DNA of 64,000 nt from Pseudoalteromonas xiamenensis (GTDB lineage Bacteria > Pseudomonadota > Gammaproteobacteria > Enterobacterales > Alteromonadaceae): positions 310,001 to 374,000 of the forward strand of contig NZ_CP099917.1 of the NCBI RefSeq assembly GCF_030994125.1, written 5' to 3'. The notes beneath the pieces are model-generated. The model made no database searches and had not been told where the DNA came from. It was given only the letters and a program-made list of their open reading frames with translations. Positions 45,891-56,342 of this stretch are shown here, one piece after another (position 1 is the first letter of the stretch; every line of letters starts with the position of its first letter). Both the position numbers and the translations under genes were made by a program.

Positions 45891-46991
45891 ATGAGCGACA
45901 ACAGTCATATTAAGGTCATCGTCGGCATGTCTGGCGGTGTTGATTCTTCCGTTTCAGCCTATTTGTTGAAGCAACAGGGCTATCAAGTTGAAGGCCTGTT
46001 TATGAAAAACTGGGAAGAAGACGACAATGACGAGTACTGTGCCGCTGCTGATGATCTGAAAGATGCGCAAGAAGTGTGTGACAAACTGGGTATTGAATTA
46101 CACACAGTAAACTTTGCCGCTGAATATTGGGACAACGTGTTTGAATATTTCCTTGAAGAATACAAAGCGGGTCGTACCCCGAATCCCGACATTATGTGTA
46201 ACAAGGAAATTAAATTTAAAGCCTTCTTACAGTTCGCGGCAGAAGCACTCGGTGCAGACTATATCGCGACTGGTCATTATGTGCGTCGCGAAGAGCGTAA
46301 CGGTCAATTCGTGATGCAGCGTGGTCTTGATACCAACAAAGACCAAAGTTACTTTCTGTATACATTAAGCCATGAACATATTGCACAAACGCTGTTTCCC
46401 GTTGGCAACATCGAAAAGCCAGAAGTACGCCGTATCGCTGAAGAACAAGGCTTAATTACACACGACAAGAAAGATAGCACAGGTATCTGTTTTATTGGTG
46501 AGCGTAAATTTAAAGATTTCCTACAACGCTATTTGCCAGCTCAGCCAGGAAACATCGAAGACACTGAAGGTGACATTGTTGGCCAACATGAAGGGTTGAT
46601 GTACCACACGTTAGGTCAACGTAAAGGCCTTCTTATTGGTGGTATGAAAGAAGGCAACGGTGAGCCATGGTATGTCGTAGATAAAGACATTGAACGCAAC
46701 GTACTTGTTGTCGGCCAAGGTGCAGACCACCCTCGCCTTTACAGCAATGGGTTGAACGCCAACCAGTTGCATTGGGTCGACCGTGTAGGCCCACAAGGCA
46801 CTACTCGTTGCGCGGTAAAGACTCGTTATCGTCAAGAAGACATCCCCTGTACACTTCTCGTTGGTAGCGATGGGATGGCTCGCGTGTTATTTGACTCGCC
46901 TCAAAAAGCCGTTACACCAGGTCAATCTGCCGTATTCTATCTTGACGATGTATGTCTTGGTGGTGGCATTATTGATTCGGTGATCCGTTAA
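45891..46991 (+). CDS. mnmA: tRNA-specific 2-thiouridylase MnmA
   Basis: Thiolates U34 of tRNA-Lys/Glu/Gln using sulfur relayed by TusE. 366 residues: PP-loop GMSGGVDSS (12-20), catalytic Cys103 in [11 protein letters not shown] and Cys200 in [11 protein letters not shown]. The central [18 protein letters not shown] and C-terminal beta-barrel are intact. Its stop overlaps the hflD start (TTAATG), the conserved mnmA-hflD-purB order of gammaproteobacteria. Confidence 0.97.
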   Translation: MSDNSHIKVIVGMSGGVDSSVSAYLLKQQGYQVEGLFMKNWEEDDNDEYCAAADDLKDAQEVCDKLGIELHTVNFAAEYWDNVFEYFLEEYKAGRTPNPDIMCNKEIKFKAFLQFAAEALGADYIATGHYVRREERNGQFVMQRGLDTNKDQSYFLYTLSHEHIAQTLFPVGNIEKPEVRRIAEEQGLITHDKKDSTGICFIGERKFKDFLQRYLPAQPGNIEDTEGDIVGQHEGLMYHTLGQRKGLLIGGMKEGNGEPWYVVDKDIERNVLVVGQGADHPRLYSNGLNANQLHWVDRVGPQGTTRCAVKTRYRQEDIPCTLLVGSDGMARVLFDSPQKAVTPGQSAVFYLDDVCLGGGIIDSVIR

Positions 46992-47614
46992 TGAATCAAC
47001 ACCAAGTGATGGCACTTGCTGCGCTTTGTCAAATAACAAGACTAGTGCAAAAAGTAGCGAAATATGGGCAGTTTAACGCACATGATGTTGAAAGTTTTTT
47101 ACAGAGTATCATCATTACGAACCCTGCTCGCCCTGAAGATGTTTATCAAGATCATTATGGTTTAAAGCAAGGCTATAAAGCCTTGGTTGACCAACTTTCA
47201 GCTGATGGCTCGAAAGACGTTGAACTTGTAAAATACGTCGGAGGCCTCATCCAACTAGAACGCGTTCTCGCATATAAACCTGGCGCATTGGATGAACTCG
47301 GCCGACGTATTAATGAATTAGATAGACAGTTAATGCATTTTAGCATTACCGACGACACAATTTTGTCGAGTCTAGCTGATATATATAGCCAAGTAATTAG
47401 CCCCCTTGGACAGCGTATCCAAGTATTTGGCCAACCTGAGTTATTAAAACAGCCTCATATCCAACACAAAGTACGGGCACTACTCTTAGCGGGTATCCGT
47501 GCCGCAGTACTTTGGCGTCAGATGGGTGGCAAACGCAGGCATTTTTTCTTTTCAAAAAGAAAAATCATCGCCATCGCGAAAAAATTTGTGAATATCGTTC
47601 AAAATCAACATTAG
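46991..47614 (+). CDS. hflD: High frequency lysogenization protein HflD homologue
   Basis: 207 residues, mostly helical, beginning [27 protein letters not shown] and containing SPLGQRIQVFGQPELLKQPHIQHKVRALLLAGIRAAVLWRQMGG, the family hallmark. In E. coli it is a peripheral membrane protein that influences lambda lysogeny. Coupled to mnmA by a one-base overlap; purB follows after 12 bp. Confidence 0.93.
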   Translation: MNQHQVMALAALCQITRLVQKVAKYGQFNAHDVESFLQSIIITNPARPEDVYQDHYGLKQGYKALVDQLSADGSKDVELVKYVGGLIQLERVLAYKPGALDELGRRINELDRQLMHFSITDDTILSSLADIYSQVISPLGQRIQVFGQPELLKQPHIQHKVRALLLAGIRAAVLWRQMGGKRRHFFFSKRKIIAIAKKFVNIVQNQH

Positions 47615-48997
<1,383 letters not shown>

Positions 48998-49021
48998 TAT
49001 TCGCTGCGAATAAGTTAAAAT

Positions 49022-49053
49022 AAAGCGAAAGCCCAGTGCTTTCGCTTTTTTTA
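49022..49053 (+). terminator. Rho-independent terminator of mnmA-hflD-purB
   Basis: AAAGCGAAAGC (49022-49032) and GCTTTCGCTTT (49038-49048) pair around CCAGT. A T-run follows directly. Confidence 0.9.
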
Positions 49054-49066
49054 TGGAATGGAAATA

Positions 49067-50227
49067 ATGTACGAATTAAATATCAACGGCATGTCAATAT
49101 CGGACTTTTTATCCAAGTATTGGCAAAAAAAGCCTCTTTTAATCAAAAATGGCTTTGCAAACTTTGAAGACCCGATTGACCCAGAAGAATTGGCGGGCCT
49201 TGCAATGGAAGAAAGCATCGAATCACGATTAGTGACAAATCACGACGATACGTGGGAAGCTCATCACGGACCTTTTGAAGATTTCTCATTACTTTCTGAC
49301 ACAAACAGTACATTGCTAGTACAAGCCGTTGACCATTGGCACCCTACCGCCGCTGAATTAATCGAACCATTTAGATTCATTCCTAACTGGCGAATCGACG
49401 ATCTCATGATTAGTTACTCAACCCCTGGAGGTGGCGTTGGCCCGCATTTAGACCAATACGATGTCTTCATTATCCAAGGTCTTGGAAAACGCCATTGGCG
49501 CGTCGGTTTACCTAATCTTGCACTCAAAGAATTTGCGCAAAATAAGAGTCTACTTCAAGTTGAAGCATTCGAGGCGGTTATCGATGCGGTATTGGAGCCA
49601 GGCGATATACTCTACATTCCTCCTGGTCACCCTCATGAGGGATACGCGGTAGAAAATGCGTTGAATTATTCCGTCGGATTTAGAGCCCCGAACCAACGCG
49701 ATCTTATTTCTAGCTTTGCAGATCATCTGATTGATACAGAACAGGGTAAGGTTCGATATAACGACCCTGATATCACTGAGCGTGATTCCATTGGATTATT
49801 GTCCGATACAGAAATATCAAGAATTCGAAACTTGATTATTGCGACACTTAACGATTCTGGTTCATTCCAAGATTGGTTGGGTAAAAACCTGTCTACGCCT
49901 AAACATGATATGGATCTCTATGAACTAGAAGAACCCTATGCCGTTGAAGATATCGTTGAAATTCTTAACGACGATGCAGAGCTCTACCGTGCGGGTGGAG
50001 TTAGAGCAATTTATCAAATTATGGAAGATAACCTGATATTGCTTAGTATCAATGGTGAAAATCATCATTTAACACTCGACAATCTAGCGAATGTACAACT
50101 ACTTTGTGACCAAACTGTAATGAACTCCGATCAGTTCGAAAAATCACAACATTGGCTAGATTTTATCCAGCTATTGACTAATCTTATTAATGAAGGGATC
50201 TATTATTTCCCCGAAATGAACGATTGA
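49067..50227 (+). CDS. roxA: Ribosomal protein arginine hydroxylase (RoxA/YcfD-like JmjC cupin)
   Basis: 386 residues of the cupin-4/JmjC 2-oxoglutarate oxygenase family, which in E. coli hydroxylates an arginine of ribosomal protein L16. Iron ligands appear as His127 and Asp129 (GPHLDQYDVF) and His190 (PPGHPHEGYAV). FLSKYWQKKPLLIKNGF at the N-terminus is typical, as is the C-terminal winged-helix part. ATG 49067 is chosen; ATG 49058 in frame is also possible. It follows the purB terminator by about 15 bp, so its promoter must overlap that region or transcription reads through. Confidence 0.9.
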   Translation: MYELNINGMSISDFLSKYWQKKPLLIKNGFANFEDPIDPEELAGLAMEESIESRLVTNHDDTWEAHHGPFEDFSLLSDTNSTLLVQAVDHWHPTAAELIEPFRFIPNWRIDDLMISYSTPGGGVGPHLDQYDVFIIQGLGKRHWRVGLPNLALKEFAQNKSLLQVEAFEAVIDAVLEPGDILYIPPGHPHEGYAVENALNYSVGFRAPNQRDLISSFADHLIDTEQGKVRYNDPDITERDSIGLLSDTEISRIRNLIIATLNDSGSFQDWLGKNLSTPKHDMDLYELEEPYAVEDIVEILNDDAELYRAGGVRAIYQIMEDNLILLSINGENHHLTLDNLANVQLLCDQTVMNSDQFEKSQHWLDFIQLLTNLINEGIYYFPEMND

Positions 50228-50247
50228 TCGCTCTAAAATGCAAATAA

Positions 50248-50284
50248 AAAAGCCTAAAGTTATCGTCTATCTTTAGGCTTTTGC
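50248..50284 (+). terminator. Rho-independent terminator of the ribosomal oxygenase gene
   Basis: AAAAGCCTAAAG (50248-50259) and CTTTAGGCTTTT (50271-50282) are perfect complements with an 11-nt loop. Confidence 0.87.
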
Positions 50285-50338
50285 AGTATGGAAAGCTCAA
50301 TCTCAGCGCCAAAATTCTTGATTCGGTATGGAGGATTT

Positions 50339-50797
50339 ATGTTCTATCGTGTTGACAAGGTTAGTTGGCTTGCGCATAAAAATGAGTTACAGCAAATCAG
50401 AGAGAAAGTATTTGTTTGTGAACTCCACATACCAAAAAGCGTTGAATTTGATGATCTTGATTTAGTAGCAGACCACGTCTTAGTAAAAGACGAGACAGAG
50501 TGTCCAGTTGCTACCGGCAGATTGTGCAAAGATGGTTTGATAAGCCGAATTGCTGTGCTTCAGCAATATCGCACTCGCGAGACCTACGATGCCTTGCTCA
50601 AGTTTATCGTGTTACTAGCCGAACAAAATGGACTTAAAAATCTGTGCATAAATTGTATCCTCCATGAGGTCGATTTATTTACAGCAAAAGGTTTTGAAAA
50701 GAAAGGTTCGGTATTTATGGAAGCAGGCATCCCAAGACAGCGCTTGCAATGCCATATTAGTGAATTTTCAACGGAGCCATTTACGCTGGTACATTAG
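50339..50797 (+). CDS. GNAT family N-acetyltransferase
   Basis: 152 residues. FYRVDKVSWLAHKNELQQIREKVFVCELHIPKSVEFDDLDLVADHVLVKDE matches the GNAT group related to ElaA, which starts with a similar 'R..VF..E' segment. The acetyl-CoA loop is degenerate (AVLQQYRTRETYDALLKFIV). ATG 50339 has GGAGG 4-5 bp upstream and is preferred to 50288. It is convergent with the DUF4826-like gene and overlaps it by 17 bp. Confidence 0.78.
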   Translation: MFYRVDKVSWLAHKNELQQIREKVFVCELHIPKSVEFDDLDLVADHVLVKDETECPVATGRLCKDGLISRIAVLQQYRTRETYDALLKFIVLLAEQNGLKNLCINCILHEVDLFTAKGFEKKGSVFMEAGIPRQRLQCHISEFSTEPFTLVH

Positions 50798-51227
50798 CCC
50801 AAAGCTCTTGTTTTTCAGCGATTTCATAGAGTCCGTGTGCACGGTTTATAAGTAAGTTAGCAAAGTTTAACTGCGTTTGATCCCGTGTGCCGGAACTCAT
50901 GATTTCATCCGCTTTTAACTGCCACTGGTAAGAAAAGTAACGAACGGCATCACGCGGTGTCTGTGCAGTTGTTGTAGCAATGACATCTGTAGGTAATCGA
51001 CCAGCGATGACCCAGTAGCGCTTGCCATTTTGGCACTTGAACTTCCAAACAGACAATAGTGGTACCAAAAAATAGCACTCTTCATCCGAGTAAGACTCTG
51101 GGAATAACCCTTTTTCCACCAAGAACTTCTGAGCGGTTTCAAATGCGTCACGCTTCCACTGAAGCTCTTCTTGTTCAGTCATTTGTCGAGGTTGAACAGA
51201 GTCATTTTTTTTAGTTTGATCATTCAT
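50781..51227 (-). CDS. DUF4826-like protein of unknown function
   Basis: 148 soluble residues: a charged N-terminus (MNDQTKKNDSVQPRQMTEQEELQWKRD), CYFLVPLLSVWKFKCQNGKRYWVIAGRLPTDVI and a helical C-terminus. This fits what I recall of DUF4826 proteins of Alteromonadales; the function is unknown. Single minus-strand gene between a GNAT and lolE. The family call is from memory. Confidence 0.65.
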   Translation of the reverse strand: MNDQTKKNDSVQPRQMTEQEELQWKRDAFETAQKFLVEKGLFPESYSDEECYFLVPLLSVWKFKCQNGKRYWVIAGRLPTDVIATTTAQTPRDAVRYFSYQWQLKADEIMSSGTRDQTQLNFANLLINRAHGLYEIAEKQELWANVPA

Positions 51228-51359
51228 TATGTACTACTCACATCTCACAATTTCAATCCACTATAGCAGTGGTTAGCATTTCATTAAATATCTATCACTG
51301 CTTTTTGACAAACAGCTTCTCTTTTTGCTGTAATATTACTCAACATTTCGCCGGTTTGT

Positions 51360-52586
51360 TTAGTTTCCAAGTACCACTGCAGGATCAATTTTCGTTGCTT
51401 TCCAAGCCGGATACAGTGTTGCAAGCGTCGAAATAAGCATTGTGCCGATTACTGTAACAACAACATCTTGCCACAGGACAACTGACGGAAGAAAGTTAAC
51501 GAAATAAACGTCTTCGAGTGGATTCGCTTCTGAGAAATTAACCCAGATTTTAAAAATATCTGAAATGTTCATTGCCAATAACACACCTATAAATACACCA
51601 AGTAGTGCTCCTACAAGCGCATAGCCTAATCCCTGCAATGCAAAGGTAGTAAAAATTGTTGTGTCTTTAGCACCCATGGTTTTTAAAATAGCGATGTTAT
51701 GCTGTTTTTCTTTTACTTCCATAACCATGGAGGAAACTATATTAAAACTTGCGACAGCAATGATAAGGAATACAACCAAGTAAATAATGGTGCGAACCAT
51801 TTGAATATCTTGATAAAGACTTCCTTGGCTTCGGTACCAGCTATTTACATACACGAGATCAGGCAACAACTGCCCTGCCGCCATTGCAATTTGATGCGCT
51901 GCAAAAACGTTGTCGACTGACAATCTTAAATCGGTTACTTCGTCAGGTGAAAAGCCCAACGTTTGCTGTGCTGTAGAAAGATCAATGACACCAACCATCG
52001 AATCAATTTGCCCTCCCATCTCGACTAATCCCGAAACAGTCAGTGACAAACGTTTGCTTGGTGCAAGTGTTGCTGAGCTTGATTGATCCGCAATGAGTAA
52101 CGTCACTTTATCACCGACAGCAATACCAAGCTCTTTGGCAATTTTACTGCCAATGACAATCTCATCATCAGACAAACTTGAAATAGCCTTACCTTTAACA
52201 TAATCACCTAGTCGCGACACTTTGCTATATTCACTTGGCAAAACTGCTTCTATTTCAATCGCTTTAAGAGAAGTCCGAAACTGAATCATCGCGCTCAGTT
52301 TTATTTCGGGCGTAGCACCAACGACATTGGGGTGCTGTTCTAATAACGCTATTTTACTTGGCCAATTATTGATTGGTTTAGTCGGTGCGTGATATTCCAC
52401 ATGTGCAACGACAGACAGCAATCGATTGATGAGTTGCTGCTCAAAGCCATTAATCACTGATAGTGACACAATTAATACGCTCACCCCAATAAGAACACCT
52501 ACCGTGGAAGCTTTGCTAAGAAAGGCAATCAATCCAGAATGTTGATTACTTGCTCTGAACCGTTTAGAAATGAACCAACTTAGCAT
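51360..52586 (-). CDS. lolE: Lipoprotein-releasing ABC transporter permease LolE
   Basis: 408 residues with four membrane helices: one near the N-terminus (SKASTVGVLIGVSVLIVSLSVING), a large periplasmic domain, then three near the C-terminus (MVRTIIYLVVFLIIAVASFNIVSSMVMEVKEKQHNIAILKTMGA). This is the LolC/E FtsX-like fold. It is last in a lolC-lolD-lolE order and longer than the first permease, as in E. coli, hence LolE. Overlaps lolD by one base. Confidence 0.9.
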   Translation of the reverse strand: MLSWFISKRFRASNQHSGLIAFLSKASTVGVLIGVSVLIVSLSVINGFEQQLINRLLSVVAHVEYHAPTKPINNWPSKIALLEQHPNVVGATPEIKLSAMIQFRTSLKAIEIEAVLPSEYSKVSRLGDYVKGKAISSLSDDEIVIGSKIAKELGIAVGDKVTLLIADQSSSATLAPSKRLSLTVSGLVEMGGQIDSMVGVIDLSTAQQTLGFSPDEVTDLRLSVDNVFAAHQIAMAAGQLLPDLVYVNSWYRSQGSLYQDIQMVRTIIYLVVFLIIAVASFNIVSSMVMEVKEKQHNIAILKTMGAKDTTIFTTFALQGLGYALVGALLGVFIGVLLAMNISDIFKIWVNFSEANPLEDVYFVNFLPSVVLWQDVVVTVIGTMLISTLATLYPAWKATKIDPAVVLGN

Positions 52587-53278
52587 TAACCAAAATCCTT
52601 CACTTCAATTAGCTTTCCGTCTTCTAGTTTTACAATTCGGTCCATTTTTTTTGCTAAAGCGAGATCGTGAGTCACAATAACAAAGCATGTCTTTAACGTT
52701 TTATTTAGTTCCCGAAGTAAATCGAAAATCAGTTCACCGTTTTGTTTGTCTAAATTACCGGTCGGTTCATCAGCCAAAATGAGCGCAGGTTCAGCAACGA
52801 GCGCTCTTGCAATAGCAACGCGCTGACGCTCACCACCGGATAACGCAGAAGGTCGATGATCAACTCGATGTCCGAGACCTACTCGCTCTAATAATGCTTT
52901 AGCGGTAATTGAAGCCTCATTGGGTTTTAAGCCTTTGATTAAAAGTGGCATGGCCACATTCTCAAGCGCTGTAAACTCCATTAATAAGTGATGGAATTGA
53001 TAAATGAATCCCAAATTTTCATTTCTAAATTCAGCCTGTTTGGAACGAGAAAGTAGCCCAACGTCGTGCGACTTAATGAAAACATGTCCGGCAGTAGCGG
53101 TATCGAGCGTCCCAAGAATATGCAACAAAGTACTTTTACCTGAGCCCGAACTCCCAAGAACTGCGACCATCTCACCTTCAAGCACTTCAAAGTTAATTTC
53201 ATTTAATACTTGTACAGTATTTCCTGCATCCAAATAGTTCTTAGAGACTTTTTCGCACTTAAGTACCACATTATTCAT
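52586..53278 (-). CDS. lolD: Lipoprotein-releasing ABC transporter ATPase LolD
   Basis: 230 residues: Walker A GSSGSGKST (42-50), the FIYQFHHLLMEFTALENVAMPL segment typical of LolD, signature LSGGERQRVAIAR (from 146), Walker B ALILADEPTGNLD (from 165) and switch VTHD. It powers release of outer-membrane lipoproteins to LolA. It overlaps lolC by 8 bp and lolE by 1 bp. Confidence 0.95.
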   Translation of the reverse strand: MNNVVLKCEKVSKNYLDAGNTVQVLNEINFEVLEGEMVAVLGSSGSGKSTLLHILGTLDTATAGHVFIKSHDVGLLSRSKQAEFRNENLGFIYQFHHLLMEFTALENVAMPLLIKGLKPNEASITAKALLERVGLGHRVDHRPSALSGGERQRVAIARALVAEPALILADEPTGNLDKQNGELIFDLLRELNKTLKTCFVIVTHDLALAKKMDRIVKLEDGKLIEVKDFG

Positions 53279-54467
53279 ATCTTAAGACCTCCGCGGGTAA
53301 TACTTTTGCCGCTTTAAATGCGGGTAAAACAGTAGCAATAAAACTCAGTAACAGACTCGACAAGAGCATAAGAGTCAAAGCAAAGGGCTCAATAACTGTC
53401 GGTAATTTCATCCCGCCCAGTAGATTTAGACCAACAAACGACAATGCTTCGTTAATGTTTAATGTCAGGACGATACCTAAACACCCGCCAATAAACGTGC
53501 CTACCACGCCGTTATAACTCCCTTGGATCATAAAAATTTGCATTATTTTCATCGGGGTAAAGCCTAATGTTTGCAAAATAGCGATTTCTGACTGCTTCTC
53601 ATTTACCATCATCGAAATGGCTGACAATATATTGAACGCGGCGACCAAAACGATGAGCGTCAATAACAACGTCATAATGCGTTTTTCCATCGCAACGGCA
53701 CTGAACAATGCCCCCTGTTCTACCCGCCAATCACTCACAGCCAACGATGGATGTTTCGCGAGTAATTCGAGAATGGGTTGGATACCAAACGCATCAAAGA
53801 GCTTAATACTATAAGTCGCATCATCTGCCGACTTACGTTTTAAAAGCCGCTCAAGGGTATCAAAACTGGTATAAGCTAAATGCAGGTCAGCTTCACTTTC
53901 AGTTGAGAAAATCGTTGAAACGGTTAAAACGCGTTGAACGGGAACCCGACCCATGGGGGTATAGTTACTCACACTTGGAATAATAACGCGTATTTCATCA
54001 CCAATATTGACGTTTAGCGCAGAGGCCAAATAACGACTTACTGCGATTGTGTAGCGAGAACCCTGAAGATCTTCCCAACTTCCTTGCTTCAAAAAGGGAA
54101 TGAGGCTGGTGTCATCTTTACTACCACCTTGAAGGCGGACCCCTTGTAATTGGCTATTGGTTTGTAAAACAGCTTCAACAGCTAGATGCTCACTAATTTC
54201 TTTTACGTTTTCGACTTTTTTGAGTTCTGGCAGTAATTTTTCAATTTCAGTTCGTTTGCCCGAAATCTGCACATGTGGAATAAGCGCCAACATGGAAGAT
54301 TTGAGATTTTTTTCAAATCCATTCATTACAGAATTAACGACTATTAGCGCTGCTAGTCCGAGCGCAATTCCAGCAATAGAGAAAAATGAAATAAAGGATA
54401 TAAAGGCGTTACCTTTTGTAGAGCGAGAATATCTAAGTCCAACAAAAAGGCTAACAGGCTGAATCAT
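53271..54467 (-). CDS. lolC: Lipoprotein-releasing ABC transporter permease LolC
   Basis: 398 residues, same fold as LolE. The N-terminus (PVSLFVGLRYSRSTKGNAFISFISFFSIAGIALGLAALIVVNSVMNGFE) carries the first helix, and the C-terminal triplet of helices includes ILSAISMMVNEKQSEIAILQTLGFTPMKIMQIFMIQG. As first gene of the operon and about 399 residues long it matches LolC, the LolA-recruiting subunit. Divergent from the SulP gene (126-bp gap). Confidence 0.9.
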   Translation of the reverse strand: MIQPVSLFVGLRYSRSTKGNAFISFISFFSIAGIALGLAALIVVNSVMNGFEKNLKSSMLALIPHVQISGKRTEIEKLLPELKKVENVKEISEHLAVEAVLQTNSQLQGVRLQGGSKDDTSLIPFLKQGSWEDLQGSRYTIAVSRYLASALNVNIGDEIRVIIPSVSNYTPMGRVPVQRVLTVSTIFSTESEADLHLAYTSFDTLERLLKRKSADDATYSIKLFDAFGIQPILELLAKHPSLAVSDWRVEQGALFSAVAMEKRIMTLLLTLIVLVAAFNILSAISMMVNEKQSEIAILQTLGFTPMKIMQIFMIQGSYNGVVGTFIGGCLGIVLTLNINEALSFVGLNLLGGMKLPTVIEPFALTLMLLSSLLLSFIATVLPAFKAAKVLPAEVLRYE

Positions 54468-54623
54468 AGCTTATTTGGTCGTGTTCTGATCATTGTGAAC
54501 GAAGTCTAACATAGACGATAAACTCCTGGGTACGCATATAAATGTAAAAAATCATGAAAAATCCAACCACTTGCCGTTTTGTTTTAAGTTAGAATGCCAA
54601 AAAATTTTCAAAATGGCTTAAGC

Positions 54624-56297
54624 ATGTTGTCGTTAAATAGATATAAACACCTGTCAGTAAAGGGTGATTTATTTGGGGGTGTCACAACCGCCATCATCTC
54701 ATTACCACTTGCTCTCGCTTTCGGCGTTGCCTCAGGAGCAGGCGCAGAGGCTGGTATGTGGGGCGCTATTTTAGTTGGGTTGTTTGCTGCATTATTTGGT
54801 GGTTCCACCTCGCTTATTTCAGAACCAACTGGACCAATGACCGTGATCATGACAGCAATTCTGACGACTATGGTTGCAAGTTATCCAGAACAAGGTCCAG
54901 CGCTCGCATTTACTGTTGTCATGATGGCTGGCGCGTTTCAAATCCTACTTGGCACGCTCCGACTCGGCAAATACGTTACGCTTATGCCTTATAGTGTGGT
55001 TTCTGGATTTATGTCCGGTATTGGCATTATCCTTATCATTTTACAACTAGCACCTCTACTCGGTCACAAAGCCCCTGGAGGAGGAGTAACAGGCACGCTT
55101 GCGGCATTGCCCGAGCTAATTATGAACGTCCAATTTGGTGAATTGTTTCTGGGCGCTATCACACTTGCTATTTTGTTTTACTTTCCAAAAAAATATCGCC
55201 AGTACGTACCAGCTCAGCTAGTAGCCTTGGTTTCTGTTACCTTAATTTCAATCATTCTATTCGATACTGACAGTATTCGCCGAATTGGCGAGATCCCTAG
55301 TGCATTGCCAACGTTCGTGTTGCCGACGTTCAAGCCTGAAATATTCACAAAAATGATTATTGATGCACTAGTGCTTGGCACACTAGGCTGTATCGACACG
55401 CTCTTAACTGCTGTCATTGCAGACAGTCTAACGCGAACTGAACATGATTCAGATAAAGAGCTTCGAGGCCAAGGTATCGCAAATATGGTAGCGGGTGCAT
55501 TCGGCGCATTACCAGGGGCAGGAGCGACCATGGGCACTGTTGTGAATGTACAAGTCGGTGCGCGTTCACCGCTTGCTGGCATTTTGAGAGCAGTGATATT
55601 GATGGCTGTCGTATTTGTCGCAGGTTCATTAACCGAACCAATCCCTATGGCTGTTCTTGCGGGGATTGCCGTATATGTTGGTATAAATATCTTAGATTGG
55701 AGCTTCATCCAACGCGCTCACAAACTAAGTACCAGCCAAATGGCGATTATGTACGGGGTAATGCTGTTAACGGTTTTAGTGGATTTGATGGTTGCAGTTG
55801 GCCTCGGTGTGTTTATCTCCAACATTCTTGTGATAGAAAAACTCAGTCGAGTGCAAAGCGAGCAAGTCAAAGCAATAAGTGATGGCGATGACGACGATGT
55901 TCCATTGTCGAAAAAAGAAAGACGTTTACTCGATAGCGCCAACGGACAATTGTTGTTTTTCTACTTATCTGGACCAATGATATTTAGCGTATCTAAAGCA
56001 ATTTCACGACAACATCGGCATGTGTCAAAGTTTAAAGCGATGGTTATCGATTTATCAGACGTTCCGATGCTCGACGTAACAGTAAGTTTAGCGATTGAAA
56101 ATGCGATTTTAGATGCACTTGAAGCAAATGTGGACGTATATATTTTTTCCCCAAATCGCGATACAACGATGCAACTCGAAAAGTTTAATATCCGAGATAG
56201 GCTAACGCCACTCGCCTTCTGTGCATCCCGAGAACTCGCTATGGAGCGTGCGTTAGAGGTGATAGCTAATCCAAACGAAGCTAAAAACGAGCGCTAA
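54624..56297 (+). CDS. SulP family anion transporter with STAS domain
   Basis: About 557 residues (567 if ATG 54594 is used; neither start has a clear Shine-Dalgarno). The transmembrane part has KGDLFGGVTTAIISLPLALAFGVASGAGAEAGMWGAILVGLFAALFGGS, SEPTGPMTVIMTAIL, DTLLTAVIADSLTRTEHDSDKELRGQGIANMVAGAFGALPGAGATMGTVVNVQVGARSP, the SLC26/SulP hallmarks. The C-terminal STAS domain (KFKAMVIDLSDVPMLDVTVSLAIENAI) has Thr where anti-anti-sigma proteins have phospho-Ser. Substrate could be bicarbonate, sulfate or dicarboxylate. Confidence 0.9.
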   Translation: MLSLNRYKHLSVKGDLFGGVTTAIISLPLALAFGVASGAGAEAGMWGAILVGLFAALFGGSTSLISEPTGPMTVIMTAILTTMVASYPEQGPALAFTVVMMAGAFQILLGTLRLGKYVTLMPYSVVSGFMSGIGIILIILQLAPLLGHKAPGGGVTGTLAALPELIMNVQFGELFLGAITLAILFYFPKKYRQYVPAQLVALVSVTLISIILFDTDSIRRIGEIPSALPTFVLPTFKPEIFTKMIIDALVLGTLGCIDTLLTAVIADSLTRTEHDSDKELRGQGIANMVAGAFGALPGAGATMGTVVNVQVGARSPLAGILRAVILMAVVFVAGSLTEPIPMAVLAGIAVYVGINILDWSFIQRAHKLSTSQMAIMYGVMLLTVLVDLMVAVGLGVFISNILVIEKLSRVQSEQVKAISDGDDDDVPLSKKERRLLDSANGQLLFFYLSGPMIFSVSKAISRQHRHVSKFKAMVIDLSDVPMLDVTVSLAIENAILDALEANVDVYIFSPNRDTTMQLEKFNIRDRLTPLAFCASRELAMERALEVIANPNEAKNER

Positions 56298-56305
56298 TTT
56301 GATGA

Positions 56306-56330
56306 TTGCAGGAGAGACAAACTCCTGCAA
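56306..56330. terminator. Hairpin between convergent SulP and PrpE genes
   Basis: TTGCAGGAG (56306-56314) and CTCCTGCAA (56322-56330) are perfect 9-bp arms around AGACAAA. No strong T tail. Confidence 0.55.
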
Positions 56331-56342
56331 CGTTGGACGTGA

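Noticed and set aside
55214..55708. 164-residue minus-strand open frame inside the SulP gene
   Set aside because: It is antisense to well-conserved membrane segments, has low-complexity composition (many Thr, Ala, Pro) and no Shine-Dalgarno.
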